Shown: positions 1-8,718, counted from the stretch's first letter. The stretch: 20,498 bases of DNA from Pseudomonadota bacterium (GCA_023418705.1 JAEZYZ010000446.1:1-20498), one strand, 5' to 3'. Numbers and translations are program-made. Notes: generated by a model from the letters alone, not told the origin.

Positions 1-150
1 GGCGCGGGCACCGCGGGCACCCCTGCCGGCGAGTCCGAGGGCTGCGCTTGCCGCGCGGCCCCTCGCTCTGGCACGCCCCCCTGGAGCCTCGTCCTGCTTG
101 GCGGTTTGGTGACGGCTCGACGCTTGCTCGGACGACGGCGTCGCGCCTGA
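1..150 (+). CDS. C-terminal end of a surface protein with MYXO-CTERM tail (partial)
   Basis: Reading frame 1 is open from the window edge to a TGA at 148-150 and gives 49 residues. The end reads as a Gly/Thr/Pro-rich linker, then GCACR, then a hydrophobic stretch (WSLVLLGGLV), then an arginine cluster (RRLLGRRRRA) at the very end. That order (Cys motif, transmembrane segment, Arg tail) is the MYXO-CTERM sorting signal found on many myxobacterial secreted surface proteins. The family is known to be anchored at the cell surface after export. The body of the protein lies before the window, so its function cannot be given. It converges on the DUF1552 gene with only 42 bp between the two stops. 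Confidence 0.8.
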   Translation, partial: GAGTAGTPAGESEGCACRAAPRSGTPPWSLVLLGGLVTARRLLGRRRRA

Positions 151-192
151 GGCGCAGCGCCGTCGTCGAGGGGGCGCGGCTCTTGGCGGAGC

Positions 193-1524
193 TCAGCCCA
201 AGAGCCCGCTGACCCCGCCGGTGACGCGCCCCTCGTTGGCGCCCAGCTCGGTCAGCCCGACCCCGAACAGCTCGGCGATGCTGAAGAGGATCTGGCTCAG
301 GTTCTGCCCCTGCGCGCGAACGTGCAGGTTGCCGGGCAGCGGGCCTCCCGCCTTGCCGGCCAGGAGCACGGGCCACTCGTCGGTGCCGTGCACCTTGCCC
401 CATGCCGTGCACGAGGTCGCGTAGATCAACGATCCGTCGAGCAACGTTCCGTCACCCTCCGGCAGAGAGCGGAGCTTCTCGAGGAAGCTCGCGAAACACT
501 CCATGGTGTAGATCACCCCCCGATGTACCCGCGGCTGTGACGCCGCGTCCCCCGGATCGGTGTGGCAGATCGTGTCGTGAAAGTCGTCGTTCATGTCGGC
601 GCCGAGGTGGCGGAAGTACACGTGCGCCGCCGGCAGCGTGAACACGAGCGAGGCCGAGCGGGTCAGATCGCACGCGAACGCGATGGCCAACAGCTCGGCC
701 ATGACGTCGTTCACCTGTCTGGGGGCCTCTGCGAGGGTGTCCTTCTCGATGCCGGCCACCGCCGGGTCGGTGGGCGCCGAGCAGGTCCCGACCGTGTCGA
801 GGCGCTTCTCCAATTGGCGAATGCCCTCGAGGTGCTGCTCGAGCCGCTGTTGATCGTTCGACCCGAGGGAGCTCTTGAGCGCCGCACCGTCGGCCAACAC
901 CGCGTCGAGCACGCTCTTCTGCGCTTCGGCCTGCCGGGCGAGGTCATCGGAGGGCGTGCCCACGTCGGCGAACAAGCGGGTGAACGCCGCGCGCGGACCG
1001 AACTCGGGGTAGTTGGGCGAGTTTTTGCCCCGATGCGAGACGGCGTGCAGCGTGTTCTCCGGCCCGTTCGGCGTGGCGTCGCTGACCCCGAGCTCGAGCG
1101 AGCGAAAGGGAGTCTCGCCCCCCACCTTGTCCGCCACGATCTGATCGATGGAGGGGGCGACGGCGGAGTGGTTCTCCAGGCCGCCCCCGGTGGTGCTGGC
1201 GGCCGAGCCGAGCGGGTGAAACGCGGTGCCCGGGAACTCGTTGACCAGGCCGGTGACCACCGTGAGCCAGTCCTTGAGCTCCGCGAGGGGCATGAGCTGC
1301 TCGGACAGCGGGAAGTCCCGGCCGACCGTCGCCGGATTCCAAAGCGGCGGCAGGATGCCGTTGCCAAAAAACCAGGTGGCGAACCGCTTCGGCAGCGGCT
1401 GTCCCGCCGCGAACGCCGTCCCGTTCCCATCGAGCAGCAGCTCGAAGATCGGCAGCGGCACGGCGACACTGGCACCGGTGATCAGAGTTCCTCGCAAGAC
1501 GGCGCGTCGGCTCAAGCGTCGCAT
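193..1524 (-). CDS. DUF1552 family protein, Tat-exported
   Basis: This 443-residue protein begins MRRLSRRAVLRG and continues with a hydrophobic stretch, which is a twin-arginine (Tat) type signal with the Arg pair at residues 6-7. The body (from about residue 40, RFATWFFGNGILPPLW, to the C-terminus) fits DUF1552, a family of unknown biochemical role that is typically encoded beside DUF1592 cytochrome-like proteins in myxobacteria and planctomycetes. The ATG at 1524 is chosen because GAGGAG (minus strand, 1535-1540) lies 10 nt upstream; the frame stays open further upstream only through the neighbouring gene. The preceding gene stops 14 nt upstream and its TGA overlaps this ribosome binding site, suggesting translational coupling. 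A role alongside the DUF1592 protein in the periplasm or at the surface is inference. Confidence 0.88.
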   Translation of the reverse strand: MRRLSRRAVLRGTLITGASVAVPLPIFELLLDGNGTAFAAGQPLPKRFATWFFGNGILPPLWNPATVGRDFPLSEQLMPLAELKDWLTVVTGLVNEFPGTAFHPLGSAASTTGGGLENHSAVAPSIDQIVADKVGGETPFRSLELGVSDATPNGPENTLHAVSHRGKNSPNYPEFGPRAAFTRLFADVGTPSDDLARQAEAQKSVLDAVLADGAALKSSLGSNDQQRLEQHLEGIRQLEKRLDTVGTCSAPTDPAVAGIEKDTLAEAPRQVNDVMAELLAIAFACDLTRSASLVFTLPAAHVYFRHLGADMNDDFHDTICHTDPGDAASQPRVHRGVIYTMECFASFLEKLRSLPEGDGTLLDGSLIYATSCTAWGKVHGTDEWPVLLAGKAGGPLPGNLHVRAQGQNLSQILFSIAELFGVGLTELGANEGRVTGGVSGLLG

Positions 1525-1538
1525 CGGTGTGTTTCTCC

Positions 1539-3311
1539 TCAATTGGGGGGCGCGACGAAGCGAAATCCGTCGCTGCTCACGAGATCGATCATGAGTGATT
1601 GCAGGTCGTGGCCGCTCTGGGCGAAGCGCTCGGCGAGCTCGGCGATGACCGCGGCGTCGCCCGAGGAATTCGCTCGGCCCGTGGCATACTTGTAGAGGTT
1701 CTCGACCAGGCACTCGGAGGTTCGAGGATCGGCCGCCAGCAACGCTCCCAGCTCGACCGGGCCGTCGAAGGCGATGCCGTCGAGGTCGCCGGTGGCGTCG
1801 ATCGGCAAGCCCTGCTCCGTCTCCCGGTAGGCACCGATGGCGTCGAAGTTCTCGAGCGTCAGGCCCATCGGATCCATCATCTGGTGACACCCGGCGCAGA
1901 CGGGCTGCTCGCGGTGCGCCGCCAGCTTTTCGCGCTTCGTGAGCACGACGCCGGGGGGCGGGTCCTCGATCACCGTGCTCACGTCGGGCGGCGGGGGCGG
2001 GATGTCCTCGCACAGCAAGAGCTCACGGATGAACTTGCCGCGGTGGGTGGGCGAGCCTTCCTTCTGGTTCGCGTTCAGCGCCAGGAAGGCGGCGGTCCCG
2101 AGCAGGCCCGCGCGCAGACCGCTCGCGGGCAGCTCGACCTCCTGCCAGGCGTCGCGGGCCAACGAGGCCGCGTCGAGGCCATACAGCCGCGCGAGGTCGG
2201 CGTTGACCACGGTGCTGCGCGTCGTGAAGAGCTCGAGGGCGCTCGCGCGGCGATCGAACACGACGCTCTGAAACAGCGCGGTGGCTTCGCGCGCGATTGC
2301 GTCCTGGAGGGCTTGCGTGTAGTCCGGAAATAGCTCGGGGTCCTTCGCACGACCTGAAAGCACCCCCAGGCGCAGCAGCTCCGCGGCGAAGTTGGCGACC
2401 GCCGCGCGCCCTCCGGGGCCGCTGAGCAGACGCTCGGCCTGTGCGCGGATGCCGTCGACGGTCGACAACGCGCCCTGGGCCGCCGCGTCGAGCAGCTCCG
2501 CGTCCGGCGTGCTGTTCGTCAGGAAGTACGACAGGCTGCTGGCGAGCTCGTAGTTGGTGAGGCGCCAAAAGGCCGAGCTCGGCTGGGGCTCCCCGCGCTC
2601 CACCCGGTAGAGAAAGTGCGGCGACATCAAGAAGGCCTTGGTGGTCATCCGAAGCGCCTCGAGGGGGTCTTCGAGCGTGACCGCCAGCTGACCGGCGAGG
2701 CTCGTGTAGCGCTGCTGCTCGGCGTCGGACAGGGGTCGCCGAAACGCCAGGCGGCCAAACCGCGTGACGAAGCTGCCGAAGCAGCCGGTGTCCCCGATCC
2801 CGCTCGGTGTGCACCCCACGAAGGCGCTCCGGCGAGCGGCGTCTCCGAACACTTGCTGCGTCGCATCCTCGGCAGCAAGCTCGTACTTTTCGACACCGTG
2901 CAGCGAGATCGCGACCTGCCGGCTGCCGACCTTGGCAAACCCCTCGGCGAACGTATCGGGCTCGAGATCGCCGACGTCGACCTCGCCGAGCAGATCCCGC
3001 AGCGACGCCAGGTACTCCGTGCGCGTCAGCCGCTTGAAGGCGCCGGGAGCGGGAGAGAAGGGTTCGGGGCCCGAGGGCGCTGCGCCCCCCGTGGACCCGC
3101 CGGTTCCCTGTCCCGGTTCGGGGCCGGATCCGGGCTCTGGCAGCATTGTCGATCCCCCCGTGCCCGCCGCCGGCGTGCCGGGGCCGCCTGCGGGGCCATC
3201 TTCCGAGGAGGAAATCTGCCCCTGGCAGCCGGCCAGCGGGAGGAAAACCGAAGCCAGCGACAGAGCCGACCGCTGCCACCGACAAAACCGATCACGCCTC
3301 GTCTCTATCAT
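1539..3311 (-). CDS. DUF1592-type (PSD/PSCyt3) cytochrome-like lipoprotein
   Basis: A 590-residue lipoprotein: basic start, hydrophobic segment and lipobox PLAGC (Cys29), then a Gly/Pro/Thr-rich linker to about residue 80. After that come the domains usual for this family: DUF1587 (FKRLTRTEYLASLRDLLG), DUF1595, DUF1592, DUF1588 (HRGKFIRELLLCEDIPPPPP) and DUF1585 (LVENLYKYATGR). The haem-binding motif CAGCH lies at residues 472-476 and is followed by MMDPMGLTLENFDAIGAYR. The family was first described in planctomycetes and probably binds c-type haem; its substrate is unknown. The gene starts 6 nt after the stop of the beta-helix gene, with GGAG overlapping that stop, and is followed by DUF1552, its usual partner. 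All residues needed for haem attachment are present. Confidence 0.9.
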   Translation of the reverse strand: MIETRRDRFCRWQRSALSLASVFLPLAGCQGQISSSEDGPAGGPGTPAAGTGGSTMLPEPGSGPEPGQGTGGSTGGAAPSGPEPFSPAPGAFKRLTRTEYLASLRDLLGEVDVGDLEPDTFAEGFAKVGSRQVAISLHGVEKYELAAEDATQQVFGDAARRSAFVGCTPSGIGDTGCFGSFVTRFGRLAFRRPLSDAEQQRYTSLAGQLAVTLEDPLEALRMTTKAFLMSPHFLYRVERGEPQPSSAFWRLTNYELASSLSYFLTNSTPDAELLDAAAQGALSTVDGIRAQAERLLSGPGGRAAVANFAAELLRLGVLSGRAKDPELFPDYTQALQDAIAREATALFQSVVFDRRASALELFTTRSTVVNADLARLYGLDAASLARDAWQEVELPASGLRAGLLGTAAFLALNANQKEGSPTHRGKFIRELLLCEDIPPPPPDVSTVIEDPPPGVVLTKREKLAAHREQPVCAGCHQMMDPMGLTLENFDAIGAYRETEQGLPIDATGDLDGIAFDGPVELGALLAADPRTSECLVENLYKYATGRANSSGDAAVIAELAERFAQSGHDLQSLMIDLVSSDGFRFVAPPN

Positions 3312-3317
3312 TGGCCA

Positions 3318-5771
3318 TCACTCCACGCGCACCACGGACTCAGACTCACCGACCTTCGCTCCCCCCGCCGCGACCACGTGAACGTGGTAGGTGCCTGGCT
3401 GATCCGGCGCCTGGATGGAGGTCGCGTCTCCGGCGGCCATGGTCCCACTCGGGGTTGGAAACTCCGTCGTTCCTTCTGGAGCGATCCACACCGTGTGGGT
3501 GGGATCTCCCGTCTTTCGGATCGTGATGCTGGCGCCGGGACCGACGGCCACGGACGCTGGCAGGACGTAGTCCGCCGGGGCGATCAGCCCCTCCGGCAGG
3601 ATGTCGGAGTACGCATCGTCAATCCCAGACGCGACGCACGTCTCGTATTGAGGGAGGGGCCAGACGTTGTCCGGGACGGCCACCGGAGCATCGATGGTGC
3701 TGTTCGGAGGGTCAGCCCCCATCTTGTTCACGGTGGCGTGCGTGCGTAGGATCGTGAGATCGTGCTTCTCCCCGAAATCCTCGCAGTTGATGGTGTAGGT
3801 CACGCCGGGGCTGATGTTCAGGACGTTGTCGTTCTCCGTGATGTAGGCGCTGCCCTCGTCGTTGTGTAGGCCATAGGTCGGCCCGGACGTGGCCGCCGGG
3901 ATGCCCTTGACGTAGTTCTCGTTGATCACGGTGCCGGGCATCTGTCCCAGCGTGTAGATGGCCCCGCTGTCGTGCAGGCGGTGCAGCGTATCGAAGAGGC
4001 GGTTGTAGCTGACCGAGTTGTCTCGACTGGTGGTCGAGTCCTTGAAGTTGCGCCACCCCCAGCCCAGGTTGATGCCGTTGTAGGCGGTGGTTTGGATGTG
4101 GTTGTGCTCGATCACCAGCCCAGCCACGAAGAAGGCCGTCACCCCTGCGTGCCCGCCGAACCCGTGCACGGAGCTGACGTCGTGCAGCACGTTGTTCTCG
4201 ATCCGGTTGTCGGTGCAGATCCCCTCGACCTCGGGCGGGTGCTTCTCGTGCTCACCGCCGTCGTCGAGGTACACGTGCTGCGGGTGTCCCACGGTGATCC
4301 CGCTGCCTGCGATGTCGTGGATGTAGTTGCCAACGATCGAGGAGTTGATGACATCGTTGGTCATCGAGATCCCCTCGCTGCCGCTGTGTTTGATCACGTT
4401 CCGGACGAAGGTGATCGAGTCCGCGCTCCGCACCTCGATCATCGAAGGCAACGTGTCGATGATTTCGTACTGGCTGTTGTGCCAGTTGCCGTCGCCGAAG
4501 GCGATGTAGGTGGTGGCGCCCTGCACGGTCGCCTTGCCAAAGGAATCGCCGACCTGGCGCAGGCGATAGTCGGTGTTCGCGAAGGTGATCCCCTGGAAGG
4601 TGATGTTCCGGACGCGCTCGTCATTCGATCGACCGGCGACCACGAGGAGCGTCTCGGCGACCGGGGCCTCCACCTCCGCGGTGGCCATGTCCTCGCCCGG
4701 TCGCCGATAGTAGAACAGCGTCCCCGCGCGCTTGTCGAAGTAGAAGCGTCCGGGTGAGGTCAAGAACGCCATGGCGTTGTACAGCGTGTGGCTGCCGGTG
4801 GTGCTGAAACCAGCATTCCAGCCCGGCAACTGCGCGATGGCGCCATAGGGCTGCTGGAGCAAAAGGGCGCGTTGGTTGTCGCCCGTCGTGGTGACCTCAC
4901 GAACGCAGACGATGTTTTCGTTCCAGGTCGTGCCGTTGACGATCTCGAGATCGTCGGCGCCCTCGCCGATCTCCGGGACGTCGGCGAGCGAGTACTTCAC
5001 GCCATCGCTCTTGCTCCCGCTCATCCAGGCCCAATCGGCCTCGCCGGCGGTCACAGAGAAGGTTCCGTGCCCGCCCAGGGCCTGCACCGTCTTGCTCGCC
5101 ATGAGGGCGCGCCGGTCGTTCACGTACAAGTTGCGGAGCTTGGTCGAACGGTCGAGCGGGGCTTTGTAGATGTCACCGTCGTGCTGCGTCCACCCGCTGA
5201 CTCGGACCGAGCCGGTCAGGATGGGGACCTCGCCCGGATAGGCTTCGTAGCGCACGGCGTGGCCGTTCGTTCCGGAGTCTTCTGGACCGAGCTCGATCGG
5301 GCTTCGGAGCTCGTACCTCCCGCCGCGCAGGTAGACGCGGATGTCCTCCGTCATGTCGGCGTTGATGTCGCGCACGGCGTCGCGAGCGCGCTCGAGGGTC
5401 GCGAAGGGATCGTCCTGGGTCCCGGAGGCCGCGTCATCACCGTCGGGAGCGACGAAGAAGCTCGACCCATCGTCGCCCACACCGCCGCTGGCGCCGGCGA
5501 CGCCGCCGCCCGCCCCGCTGGCGCCGCCGGATCCGCCGGCCGCGCTTGAGCCGCCCCCGCCGCCCGTCTCGCTGCCGCCGCTACCGCCCCCGCCGCCGGT
5601 ACCGCCGGTGGTCGAGCTCGAGCCGCCGGTCATCGCCCCGCCCACACCCTGGCCTCCGCTGCCCGCGTTGGGACCGGGCTCAGCGGGGCCGCTCGACTCC
5701 GAGCACCCGAGCAGAGCAGAGAGCGTGGCAACGACAACCGCGATTCGCAGCGCAACCATTCGGATCACCAC
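3318..5771 (-). CDS. Secreted GH141-like right-handed beta-helix lipoprotein
   Basis: This 817-residue protein has a lipoprotein signal (lipobox ALLGC, Cys23), a Gly/Ser/Thr-rich linker (about 25-100), and then FFVAPDGDDAASGTQDDPF, a typical opening of DUF1565/GH141-type beta-helix proteins. Residues about 385-660 show repeated NxI/V coils (FVRNVIKHSGSEGISM, SSIVGNYIHDIAGSGI, RIENNVLHDVS). Two acidic sites recognisable in GH141-like proteins are kept: HDSGAIYTLG (Asp601) and HNDEGSAYI (Asp638). The last ~90 residues look like an Ig-like beta domain. It probably acts on or binds a polysaccharide at the cell surface; the substrate cannot be told. The GTG start at 5771 is preferred because GGAG (5780-5783) lies 8 nt upstream; an in-frame ATG at 5759 is the alternative. 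Confidence 0.82.
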   Translation of the reverse strand: MVIRMVALRIAVVVATLSALLGCSESSGPAEPGPNAGSGGQGVGGAMTGGSSSTTGGTGGGGGSGGSETGGGGGSSAAGGSGGASGAGGGVAGASGGVGDDGSSFFVAPDGDDAASGTQDDPFATLERARDAVRDINADMTEDIRVYLRGGRYELRSPIELGPEDSGTNGHAVRYEAYPGEVPILTGSVRVSGWTQHDGDIYKAPLDRSTKLRNLYVNDRRALMASKTVQALGGHGTFSVTAGEADWAWMSGSKSDGVKYSLADVPEIGEGADDLEIVNGTTWNENIVCVREVTTTGDNQRALLLQQPYGAIAQLPGWNAGFSTTGSHTLYNAMAFLTSPGRFYFDKRAGTLFYYRRPGEDMATAEVEAPVAETLLVVAGRSNDERVRNITFQGITFANTDYRLRQVGDSFGKATVQGATTYIAFGDGNWHNSQYEIIDTLPSMIEVRSADSITFVRNVIKHSGSEGISMTNDVINSSIVGNYIHDIAGSGITVGHPQHVYLDDGGEHEKHPPEVEGICTDNRIENNVLHDVSSVHGFGGHAGVTAFFVAGLVIEHNHIQTTAYNGINLGWGWRNFKDSTTSRDNSVSYNRLFDTLHRLHDSGAIYTLGQMPGTVINENYVKGIPAATSGPTYGLHNDEGSAYITENDNVLNISPGVTYTINCEDFGEKHDLTILRTHATVNKMGADPPNSTIDAPVAVPDNVWPLPQYETCVASGIDDAYSDILPEGLIAPADYVLPASVAVGPGASITIRKTGDPTHTVWIAPEGTTEFPTPSGTMAAGDATSIQAPDQPGTYHVHVVAAGGAKVGESESVVRVE

Positions 5772-5858
5772 GAAACAGTCTCCGCATCCGAAGGGTGCTC
5801 GGAAGTGGAGATTGTTCGCCGCCGGCCGCTTTACTATTCCAGTGGCGGGGCAAGCGCT
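5772..5858 (-). other. 87-bp gap within the minus-strand operon
   Basis: This is the longest gap in the five-gene unit; the other junctions are 14, 6 and -1 nt. It contains the GGAG at 5780-5783 that sets the GTG start of the beta-helix gene. I see no convincing sigma-70 or sigma-54 promoter and no strong terminator hairpin, so readthrough is likely but not proven. An internal promoter here would split the unit into two. Confidence 0.35.
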
Positions 5859-7532
5859 CTACGGCGCCCGCGCCGCGATCGTCACGACGGACTGCCCCGG
5901 GAGGGTGATGACGCCACTCGGCGCGAGCGCTCCGAGCTCCTGAAAACGTTCGACGCCCGGGAACACGGTGCGGAACACCCGAGCGCTCCCGAGCTGCCAG
6001 CCACCGAAACGAACCTGTAGGGTGATCGTGGTGGCATCGGGGTTCACGAGCACGAGCGTGAGCGCGTCCGCGGCGGGCGCTTGCCAGGCCGTGACGAGCA
6101 CGCTCCCACGCTCCGAGCTGGCCCCGACCCGCACCCAACCGGGCGCGGTCTCTCGCGCGAAGTGTCGCAGGGCATGGTAGGGGTCCTGGAGCACGAAGCC
6201 CGTCTCGGTCAACGCGACCAGGGCCGTCGGGTTGGGGATGCCGAGCTGGGCAGAGACCGCGAGGTCGTTTTGAAGGTAGATCGACGCCCCGAGCGTGCCC
6301 AGGGCCTGGTGCATGGTGATCGCCGTCTCGAGCCCTTCGACGTTGACGCCGGTATGAAACAGGGGGAGCCCGCTCCGCTGTCCGAGCTCGTTCAAGACGG
6401 GCAGCGCGTCGCGCTCGGCGGGGTTCGTCTCCGTCTCGTACAGATGGTGGGCGATGGCGTCCACGCTCTCGAGATCGACCTGCGAAGAGTAGGTCAACGC
6501 CGCGTCGATGCTTCGGGTATCCGGCGCCATGATGCGCGGGGCCGACGGCAGATTTCCGAGCTGCTCCTTCACCGCGGCGAGCGCCTCGACGTATCCGGGA
6601 TATCGGACCTGAACCGAGGTGCCGTTCAGATCGACGGTGGCTTCGCCTTCCGCGGGTAGGAAGCGGCAGGCGTCGCTCTCGATCGACGCTGGAGGGATCC
6701 AGTCGGGATCGCTTTGAAGGCTGATGTAGTCGGGTTCGATCCCCGCCGCCGCGTACGCCTCGACCACCGCGCGCCAATGGCTCGCAAACCCGGGATAGTC
6801 GAAGCTGCCGTCGGCGCGCCGCGCCAGCGTGCAGGTGTCGAGGTTTCCGGAGCACAGCTCGGATCCGTTGGCCTTGAGCGTGGCCGGAGGGCTCGTCGAG
6901 GTCAGCAGCAGCACCGCGGGCGAGCTCGAGCGCTGATTGGCGGCTCTCAGAATGGCCTGCGACGTCGTCAGGTCGCTGGTTCCGAAGTCGTCAAAGCGGT
7001 TGAAGAGGCGAACGACGTTGAGCCCCGAGTCGGCGAACAGGGCGTCGTACAGGGCGGCCGCGGCGGGGTGACGCGCGATCTCGTCGGTGAGCCAGCCCGT
7101 ATCCGCGCCGAAGCCGACCAGCGTCTGGTGCTGTGTCGAGACGTCCACGGTGACGACGTCCGTCGCCGCCTCGAGCGGCGCACAAACGCCGCCGACGCAG
7201 GCGGTGCCGTCAGGGCAAAGCGCGCTGTCGCAGCGCGCCAGGCAGAGCCCCGCCGTGGGCGGCGAGCTCCCGCCGCAGAGCGCGGTCGCGCCCACCTCGG
7301 AGGCGGCCACGCAGGCGGCTCCAGCCAGGCTCGAGCAGCTCGCGCCGTCGTCCTCGCACGGGAGCGTGCAGGTGCCACACAAGCAGCGGAGGGCGCCGCC
7401 GCATTCGGCGTCGGCTTCGCACGAACGCAGCCAGTTCGTCTGCGTGCCCGCCTGAGGTCCGCTGCACGCCGTGGCCATCACGAGGAGCAGCGCCACGCAG
7501 GAGCACGCCCGCATCACCGAGCTCCAAGCCAT
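5859..7532 (-). CDS. GH30-like lipoprotein with Cys-rich N-terminal segment, catalytic residues apparently lost
   Basis: A 557-residue predicted lipoprotein (lipobox ATAC, Cys23). Residues 38-118 form a Cys-rich segment (CEADAEC, CGTCTLPC, CPDGTACVGGVC) common in myxobacterial secreted proteins. From about residue 128 the chain resembles GH30/clan A glycosidases: QTLVGFGADTGW (GH30 usually QTIDGFGGS), SLQSDPDW at 271-278 where the family has QNEP, and a C-terminal beta domain (about 465-557). The acid/base Glu position is Asp275, and the strand expected to carry the nucleophile reads LPLFHTGVNV (389-398) with no Glu. It may therefore bind glycans rather than cleave them; this is inference. 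Its ATG shares one base with the regulator stop (TGATG). A second ATG at 7514 with GGAG 7 nt upstream is an equally good start. Confidence 0.75.
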   Translation of the reverse strand: MAWSSVMRACSCVALLLVMATACSGPQAGTQTNWLRSCEADAECGGALRCLCGTCTLPCEDDGASCSSLAGAACVAASEVGATALCGGSSPPTAGLCLARCDSALCPDGTACVGGVCAPLEAATDVVTVDVSTQHQTLVGFGADTGWLTDEIARHPAAAALYDALFADSGLNVVRLFNRFDDFGTSDLTTSQAILRAANQRSSSPAVLLLTSTSPPATLKANGSELCSGNLDTCTLARRADGSFDYPGFASHWRAVVEAYAAAGIEPDYISLQSDPDWIPPASIESDACRFLPAEGEATVDLNGTSVQVRYPGYVEALAAVKEQLGNLPSAPRIMAPDTRSIDAALTYSSQVDLESVDAIAHHLYETETNPAERDALPVLNELGQRSGLPLFHTGVNVEGLETAITMHQALGTLGASIYLQNDLAVSAQLGIPNPTALVALTETGFVLQDPYHALRHFARETAPGWVRVGASSERGSVLVTAWQAPAADALTLVLVNPDATTITLQVRFGGWQLGSARVFRTVFPGVERFQELGALAPSGVITLPGQSVVTIAARAP

Positions 7533-8524
7533 CACGTCTCGTCCTCGCTGGTCACGTACTGCCCGCAGTAAAAGGTGACACGCTGCGTGATGGGTTCGGT
7601 GGAGGTTCGGTTGTGGGCCTCCACCTCGCCCCACAAGGCGATGATCCTCGCGCGCGTTTCGGCCAAGAGATCCCGCACCTCCCGCTCCCGCGGGTGCCCT
7701 GGCCACAAGTCGAACGTCAAGGTGGTCCCGCCGACCTCGTCCTTGGGGGTCGAGGTGTGGGGGCCCCCCACGATCTTTGCGGCGATGGCGGCGCAGGTTG
7801 CGCGGTGATGGTCGATGACCGCCGCCTCCCAGCCGGCCGCCTCCCCGATCGGGATCAAGCACCGGTCGGTCGTGTAGCGGTCGCCTTCGGCATCGGTCAG
7901 CCGCCGAATGCGCCCGCTCGAGACCAGGCGATCGAGCGCATCCCGTAGAGCGGACGGGGGGAGCTGGACGCGCTCGGCGATCTGATCCTGGCTGAGCGGC
8001 CCGTCGCGAGCGATTTGTAGCCAGACCAGGGGGTCCGCCGCGTCCGAGGAGTCCCCGTGGAACGAAGCGCCGAGCTCCTCGAGCTCCTCTTCCGTTGCCA
8101 CGCGGTAGGTCGTATCCCGTCCGTTGCGGACGCGCCGAACGAGCCCGCTCTCGACGAGGTCGTTGAGGATGCTCCGGACGGTGGCCTCGTCGTCGAGCTT
8201 GAAGCGCGCGAGGATTTCGGACCGCGTGGCGGTTTCCCGTTCGACCAGGAAGGCGTGCACGGCGCCCCACAGCGTGACCCCACGTGAGGTGGCCGACTCG
8301 CCGAGGCGCTGGACCTTGTGTCGATAGGAGCGCTCGGCCAAGCCGAACATATCGGCGATGACCTTCTTGCCGAGCCCCTGGCTCTCCAGCTCCTGAACCA
8401 GGCTCGCGAACACCTCGTTGGCGACGTGCGACAGCGGGGAGCGGGTTCCCTCCGCGGTCGAGATCTGAGCGATCAGCACCATCGATTGGCGCACGATCGC
8501 GTCGATGAGCAGGCGGGCGTTCAT
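7532..8524 (-). CDS. Multi-helix-turn-helix DNA-binding regulator
   Basis: A 330-residue soluble protein without a signal sequence. Three HTH-like segments are visible: residues 51-74 (KKVIADMFGLAERSYRHKVQ), a winged-helix-like unit at about 88-140 (RSEILARFKLDDEATVRSIL followed by LVESGLVRRV and a TTYRV wing), and a second at about 166-218 (GPLSQDQIAERVQLPPSALR then LVSSGRIRRL). The C-terminal third (220-330) has no recognised fold. I know of similar multi-HTH proteins recurring in large myxobacterial genomes, but not of a characterised one. It is first in a five-gene minus-strand unit and its stop overlaps the next start by one base, so it likely controls, or is translated with, the surface proteins downstream. 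A triple CGTCA repeat upstream is a possible operator. Confidence 0.75.
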   Translation of the reverse strand: MNARLLIDAIVRQSMVLIAQISTAEGTRSPLSHVANEVFASLVQELESQGLGKKVIADMFGLAERSYRHKVQRLGESATSRGVTLWGAVHAFLVERETATRSEILARFKLDDEATVRSILNDLVESGLVRRVRNGRDTTYRVATEEELEELGASFHGDSSDAADPLVWLQIARDGPLSQDQIAERVQLPPSALRDALDRLVSSGRIRRLTDAEGDRYTTDRCLIPIGEAAGWEAAVIDHHRATCAAIAAKIVGGPHTSTPKDEVGGTTLTFDLWPGHPREREVRDLLAETRARIIALWGEVEAHNRTSTEPITQRVTFYCGQYVTSEDET

Positions 8525-8718
8525 CGCCGTCCGCGGGCCTCTCCGCGGCGGCCGCCGGCTCTACGCTGAGCTGGGTCGCGATACTTCACTTGGCACACGG
8601 GGGCGGGCGCCAACGCCGCGCGCTGACGACACGCGTCGCCCATTACGCAGTGGCGTCAGGTCCGTCAATCCGTCAGGGACCTAGCCCCGCGTGCCGGGTG
8701 CGCTGTAGCTGGAAGATT
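8525..8718 (-). promoter_or_regulatory. Upstream region of the regulator-led operon, with triple CGTCA direct repeat
   Basis: This noncoding stretch lies upstream of the regulator ATG at 8524. CGTCA occurs three times at 8654, 8663 and 8671 (spacings 9 and 8 nt) on the plus strand, which reads TGACG on the transcribed strand. Regularly spaced short direct repeats upstream of an HTH gene could be its own binding sites, but this is a weak inference. GAGAGG lies about 13 nt before the ATG, which is far for a ribosome binding site. No clear -10/-35 pair was found. Confidence 0.3.

Noticed and set aside
562..1695. Plus-strand frame of 377 codons across the DUF1552 gene
   Set aside because: Antisense shadow; no domain, while the opposite strand has a Tat signal, a ribosome binding site and family similarity.
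8591..8596. TGGCAC hexamer resembling a sigma-54 -24 box
   Set aside because: No TTGC or GC at the required spacing, and it faces away from the neighbouring minus-strand gene.
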